Below, in pieces: positions 60,864 through 64,000 of a stretch of 64,000 nucleotides of DNA. A program made the translations under genes and the position numbers. The notes beneath the pieces were generated by a model that was given only the letters and a program-made list of their open reading frames with translations, searched no databases and had not been told where the DNA came from. The first letter of the stretch is position 1. Every line of letters begins with the position of its first letter. This stretch comes from JAOZTV01 sp965371805 (GTDB lineage: Bacteria > Acidobacteriota > Aminicenantia > UBA2199), in contig CBDUZW010000005.1 in the NCBI GenBank assembly GCA_965371805.1, forward strand, positions 1-64,000, in the 5' to 3' direction.

Positions 60864-62015
60864 TTATTTTAATAATTCTCCAATAATTTCTGCTACTCTA
60901 TTTAATTGTTTATTTGTTATTGTGAGGGGTGGCAAAAGTCTTAATACTGTTGATCCGGCTGGTAATGTTAAAACGCCTTGTTCAATAAGTTTTAAAATAT
61001 AGGATTTCACTTTCTCTTTCAGTTCAATTCCTACCATTAGTCCAAGTCCTCTGATATCTCTCACTTTTGACATATTTTTTTGCTTTAGAATATCAAATAG
61101 ATAAACCCCTTTTTCTTTTGCACTTTTTATCAACTCCTTATCTTCAATATAGTTAAGTGTTGCCAGCCCAGCAGCACAGGCTAATGGATTTCCACCAAAG
61201 GTACTCCCATGATTTCCAAGTGGAGGCTTAATAATATCTGAACATAGAACTGCTCCCATGGGCATACCGCCGGCAATCCCTTTAGCTATACATAAGATAT
61301 CAGGCTCCAACTCATGATGATCAGAAGCAAACATCTCCCCAGTTCTACCAAAGCCAGTTTGAATTTCATCAATAATTAATAAAACACCCATATCTGTACA
61401 TAGATTTCTCAATTGTTTAATAAATGAATTATCCGCAACATTTACTCCTCCCTCACCCTGAACAATTTCAATTACCACTGCTGCTGTATTTTCATTTATT
61501 TTCTCTTTAAAACTCTCTATATTATTAAAAGATGCAAAGCTGATATTCGGAAGAAGTGGCTCAAAAGGTTTTCTATAAGCAGGATTAAAGGTGATACTCA
61601 ATGATCCATGAGTCCTTCCATGAAAGCCCCTTTTAGCTGCTACAAAATGATTTTTCCCAGTCGTAAATTTTGCAAACTTAATAGCTGCCTCAATACTCTC
61701 AGTACCGGAATTACAGAGAAAAACCCGGGTTAAATTTTCCGGAGCAGAAGATATCAACTTCTCCATAAACCGCCCCCTGATGTCATTATAAAATGTCCCG
61801 GGACAGGAAATGAGCTCATCGACCTGGGTTTTCAAGGCCTCAGAAATGTACGGATTATTATGCCCAATATTCATCACACCATGTCCTCCCACACAATCAA
61901 TATACTCCTTTCCGTTTTCATCCCAAACCAGTGCCGAATCACCTTTAACTAAGGCTAGGTCTCTTTTTGGATAAACATTAAAGGAATATTTGTCTTCAAG
62001 AATTCTCATATTCAT
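60864..62015 (-). CDS. lysJ: LysW-gamma-lysine/acetylornithine aminotransferase
   Basis: 383 residues, class III PLP aminotransferase: GGHGVMNIGHNNP, FLCNSGTESIEAAIKFA, the DEIQTGFGRTG motif and the PLP lysine in CIAKGIAGGMPMGA, and GSTFGGNPLACAAG. Placement directly after lysZ (4-base ATGA overlap) and lysY argues for the LysW-carrier alpha-aminoadipate route to lysine; the same enzymes may also make ornithine. Converges with the PP2C gene. Confidence 0.9.
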   Translation of the reverse strand: MNMRILEDKYSFNVYPKRDLALVKGDSALVWDENGKEYIDCVGGHGVMNIGHNNPYISEALKTQVDELISCPGTFYNDIRGRFMEKLISSAPENLTRVFLCNSGTESIEAAIKFAKFTTGKNHFVAAKRGFHGRTHGSLSITFNPAYRKPFEPLLPNISFASFNNIESFKEKINENTAAVVIEIVQGEGGVNVADNSFIKQLRNLCTDMGVLLIIDEIQTGFGRTGEMFASDHHELEPDILCIAKGIAGGMPMGAVLCSDIIKPPLGNHGSTFGGNPLACAAGLATLNYIEDKELIKSAKEKGVYLFDILKQKNMSKVRDIRGLGLMVGIELKEKVKSYILKLIEQGVLTLPAGSTVLRLLPPLTITNKQLNRVAEIIGELLK

Positions 62016-62815
62016 TCTATTACCGTACCCACAAATGCAAAAGCACCTTCAAGTGGTTTTTCTATCCTTCCATCAGCTATTATCACCCTCTTTACCTCAT
62101 TTTCAAACATTTTTTTTAATGAATAAAGTTTCCGTTTGATCCTTCCTTTTGATTCCGCTTCCCAGGTTGTTAACTCTTCTCTATTCATTCTTTTTACTAC
62201 CATATTTTCATTATATGGATCTTTCAAAAAACCTTTTGCTTCTATTAGATGAACGACTGTCTCTGATTTGAGACTCTTCTGTAATAAAGATACGATATCA
62301 TCATTTTCACTATTGATGGCATAACCGTTTTCATCAATAATCGGAACCGTAAGGACAGGCATATAGCCCTGATCAAGAAGGCTATGTAGTAGCTTAATAT
62401 TTATTTTGTCAGGTTTACCGGAAAAATCTCTTAGAATCTTCTTCTTTCCATTTTCCATGATCTTGATTCCCTTATTTCTTCTCCCCTGGATCAATCTTCC
62501 ATCAAGCCCGCATAAACCTATGGCATTAATAGCCTTTTGTTGACAAAGTTCAACTATCCTTTTATTTCGAATACCGGCATAAGCCATCATTTGTAGATCT
62601 ATCAATTCCTGATCAGAAACCACACTACTATAACCTGAAAGGGATGTTACCACATTTTTTGTATATCCTGTTTTTTCAGCAAGTTCATCCCTTAGACTAT
62701 TTGCACCATGCACAATTATACACCTCTTGTTTATCCCCTTTAGTCCTTCAATAATACCTTCCAGGTTTATGCTGGCTCCTCCACCAATTTTAATTATCAT
62801 TATCTTATCTTCCAT
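62012..62815 (-). CDS. lysZ: [LysW]-aminoadipate/glutamate kinase
   Basis: 267 residues of the amino-acid kinase family: MIIKIGGGASINLEGI at the start, CIIVHGANSLRDELAEKTG, and ENDDIVSLLQKSL-type nucleotide segments. It phosphorylates the LysW-bound alpha-aminoadipate (or glutamate) side chain. AAAGGAGAT precedes the ATG. The YSSVVSDQELIDLQMMAYAG segment is characteristic of LysZ rather than ArgB. Overlaps lysJ by four bases. Confidence 0.9.
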   Translation of the reverse strand: MEDKIMIIKIGGGASINLEGIIEGLKGINKRCIIVHGANSLRDELAEKTGYTKNVVTSLSGYSSVVSDQELIDLQMMAYAGIRNKRIVELCQQKAINAIGLCGLDGRLIQGRRNKGIKIMENGKKKILRDFSGKPDKINIKLLHSLLDQGYMPVLTVPIIDENGYAINSENDDIVSLLQKSLKSETVVHLIEAKGFLKDPYNENMVVKRMNREELTTWEAESKGRIKRKLYSLKKMFENEVKRVIIADGRIEKPLEGAFAFVGTVIE

Positions 62816-62818
62816 CTC

Positions 62819-63463
62819 TTATCTCCTTTCTATCACCAGAATTGTTTTATTCTTTACCGGTTCCCATCCACTGTCCATAGGGAACTTCTCTGAACAGACT
62901 ATAATAGAAGAGCCTGTCTCTTTTTTCTGAAGAGAGAAGTATTCTGTATCCTCATTATAAAAACTATTAATATAAATATTCTCTGAATCTAACATTATAT
63001 AGTTCATTGCTCTAATATATTCTGTTCTTTTTTCTATTATCTTATTGCTTTTCTTTATGGCTTCCAGTAATCCGTTTTTATCAAATGTTTTTATAAAATT
63101 AAATATTTTTTCTGCCCCAATACGGCCCTTTACTTTAAGTTTAACCCCTCTTAGCTCCCCATTAAAAGCAAAACTATAATCATCTTCAAGAAAAGGCATA
63201 TTATGTTCAATAGGTTTTAATACATCATTAAACGCACTTCGTGCATGCACCAGTATCAAACTTGATCTTCCAAAGAGATCGAGATTATCTTCCCATATAG
63301 GATTCAGGTTATGATAAAAGTTTCGTACATTATTTTTATAATAACATATGCCCCATCCATCTCCCTGATATTCTTTACTGGTTTTTGCTATCTCTGCAAA
63401 TTTATGTAAATATTCCGCTATATCAAATTCATTTTCTGAATTTATTAATAAAAGTCTGCACAT
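62819..63463 (-). CDS. Class II glutamine amidotransferase in the lysine operon
   Basis: The start at 63463 yields MCRLLLINS, so Cys2 becomes the N-terminal nucleophile after methionine removal, as in all class II (Ntn) amidotransferases; the longer frame would bury it. 214 residues similar to YafJ/GAT_II proteins: GDGWGICYY, LILVHARSAFND, PIEHNMPF, FAFNGELRGV. It would release ammonia from glutamine. No synthetase domain is attached. It sits between lysY (10-base gap) and lysZ (3-base gap), so it is part of the operon, where it has no obvious place in the known pathway. Confidence 0.85.
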   Translation of the reverse strand: MCRLLLINSENEFDIAEYLHKFAEIAKTSKEYQGDGWGICYYKNNVRNFYHNLNPIWEDNLDLFGRSSLILVHARSAFNDVLKPIEHNMPFLEDDYSFAFNGELRGVKLKVKGRIGAEKIFNFIKTFDKNGLLEAIKKSNKIIEKRTEYIRAMNYIMLDSENIYINSFYNEDTEYFSLQKKETGSSIIVCSEKFPMDSGWEPVKNKTILVIERR

Positions 63464-63473
63464 AGAAGTTCTT

Positions 63474-64000
63474 TTAAACTGGATGCAGTCCCGGAAATTC
63501 CAGTCCTGTTCTTTCATCAAAACCCATCATTATATTTAATGCCTGTAATGCCTGTCCTGCAGCTCCCTTCATAAGATTGTCTATTGCACCAATCACAATT
63601 AAACGATTTGTTCCTTTATCCTTTACAAATCCAATATCACAATAATTGGACCCGGCCAATAGTTTTGGTTCAGGTAATCTATAGATCCCATCTCCCTCCT
63701 TTACGATCCTTATAAATGGCTCTGCCCCATAATGTTTCCTGTATATTTTCCAGATCGCCTTCTCATCCAGATCCTCTTTCAAAAAAACATGGGACAGAGA
63801 TTGGATACCTCTTACCATATCGATAGAGGTAGCCGAAAAATGAATTTTGAAATCCTCAGAAAACCCGAGTTCCTGATCCATTTCAGCAATATGCCGATGT
63901 CCGGAAGGTTTATAAGTCCTAATGGCACCACTTTTTTCAGGATGATGAGATGCAGCTGAATGAAGATTGCCCCCTTCACTGGACCCAACCTTTACCTCGG
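63474..64000 (-). CDS. lysY: [LysW]-L-2-aminoadipate/glutamyl phosphate reductase, 5' end outside the window
   Basis: Partial: the C-terminal 174 codons; the frame is open to the window edge. The upstream part reads EVKVGSSEGGN, SAASHHPEKSGAIRTYKPSGHRHIAE, then ELGF. The VGSSEGG stretch and SGHRH with its histidine are characteristic of LysY/ArgC reductases, and FSATSIDMVRGI with FIRIVKEGDGIYRLPEPKLLAGSNYCDIG follows. It reduces the phosphate made by LysZ to the semialdehyde used by LysJ. The first gene of the visible operon; lysW and lysX presumably lie beyond the edge. Confidence 0.9.
   Translation of the reverse strand, partial: EVKVGSSEGGNLHSAASHHPEKSGAIRTYKPSGHRHIAEMDQELGFSEDFKIHFSATSIDMVRGIQSLSHVFLKEDLDEKAIWKIYRKHYGAEPFIRIVKEGDGIYRLPEPKLLAGSNYCDIGFVKDKGTNRLIVIGAIDNLMKGAAGQALQALNIMMGFDERTGLEFPGLHPV

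Noticed and set aside
1..64000. CRISPR arrays, transposases, integrases or phage genes
   Set aside because: None was found: no regularly spaced repeats, no terminal inverted repeats with a transposase and no phage structural motifs.

Overview
The window is AT-rich (about one third G+C by eye) and comes from a bacterial chromosome. An outer-membrane barrel protein, several lipoproteins, exported propellers, a periplasmic carbonic anhydrase and a periplasmic tetraheme cytochrome indicate a diderm. Citrate lyase, LysW-type lysine biosynthesis, exported tricorn-type peptidase, DUF2911, DUF6340-like and ligand-propeller (Reg_prop) proteins suggest an anaerobic or facultative member of the Acidobacteriota/Aminicenantes or FCB neighbourhood. 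Sequence alone does not settle this. No phage, insertion sequence, CRISPR array or rRNA was seen. There is one tRNA (Pro, GGG).

Layout. 0-8.5 kb: an exported ankyrin/metallo-beta-lactamase fusion, then amino-acid genes on the + strand (asd-lysC, a DDAH-type amidinohydrolase, a D-2-hydroxyacid dehydrogenase, a 4-hydroxy-2-oxoglutarate aldolase-like enzyme), then an exported TlpA-type thioredoxin. 8.7-13.7 kb: an exported beta-propeller, an ECF sigma/membrane-partner pair behind a perfect inverted repeat, a decayed gene, a coiled-coil protein and a small heme-motif lipoprotein. 13.7-19 kb: a complete citrate lyase operon (citD-E-F-XG-C) behind its own promoter, preceded by an exported PDC/Cache protein. 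20-27 kb: a PadR/DUF2812 module with a 15-bp triple repeat in its control region, a Sel1 protein, an acyl-ACP thioesterase, a hemerythrin-HAD fusion, RidA, a membrane LuxR regulator, DUF2911 and DoxX. 27-35 kb: two giant Reg_prop sensors (one ending in PAS-GGDEF, one in a LuxR HTH) and another exported propeller. 35-41 kb: a Cys/Met-type PLP enzyme, LarE, a MerR-like protein, tRNA-Pro, SurE, a DUF368 transporter and class II aldolase.

The most unusual region is 41.3-47.9 kb: outer-membrane barrel, tetraheme cytochrome c, HAMP membrane protein, exported beta-carbonic anhydrase, a second carbonic anhydrase fused in frame to a complete methyl-accepting chemotaxis receptor, and CheW, all on one strand with short gaps. 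The topology puts the anhydrase and the receptor's four-helix sensor on the same periplasmic side. I infer a CO2/bicarbonate/pH-linked chemosensory unit coupled to periplasmic redox chemistry. A strong internal ribosome site at the receptor's own start suggests the fusion arose from two adjacent genes or yields two products.

48-64 kb: RecQ, a DUF6340-like lipoprotein, a tricorn-type peptidase, a rearrangement junction where a 5'-truncated secA-like gene abuts a 5'-truncated DUF5916-like barrel gene, small exported or enzymatic proteins, a DMT exporter divergent from a membrane PP2C phosphatase, and lysY-(class II amidotransferase)-lysZ-lysJ running off the right edge. Several genes have a good -10 box only 5-9 bases before ATG and no Shine-Dalgarno, so leaderless transcripts may be common here alongside genes with strong ribosome sites.
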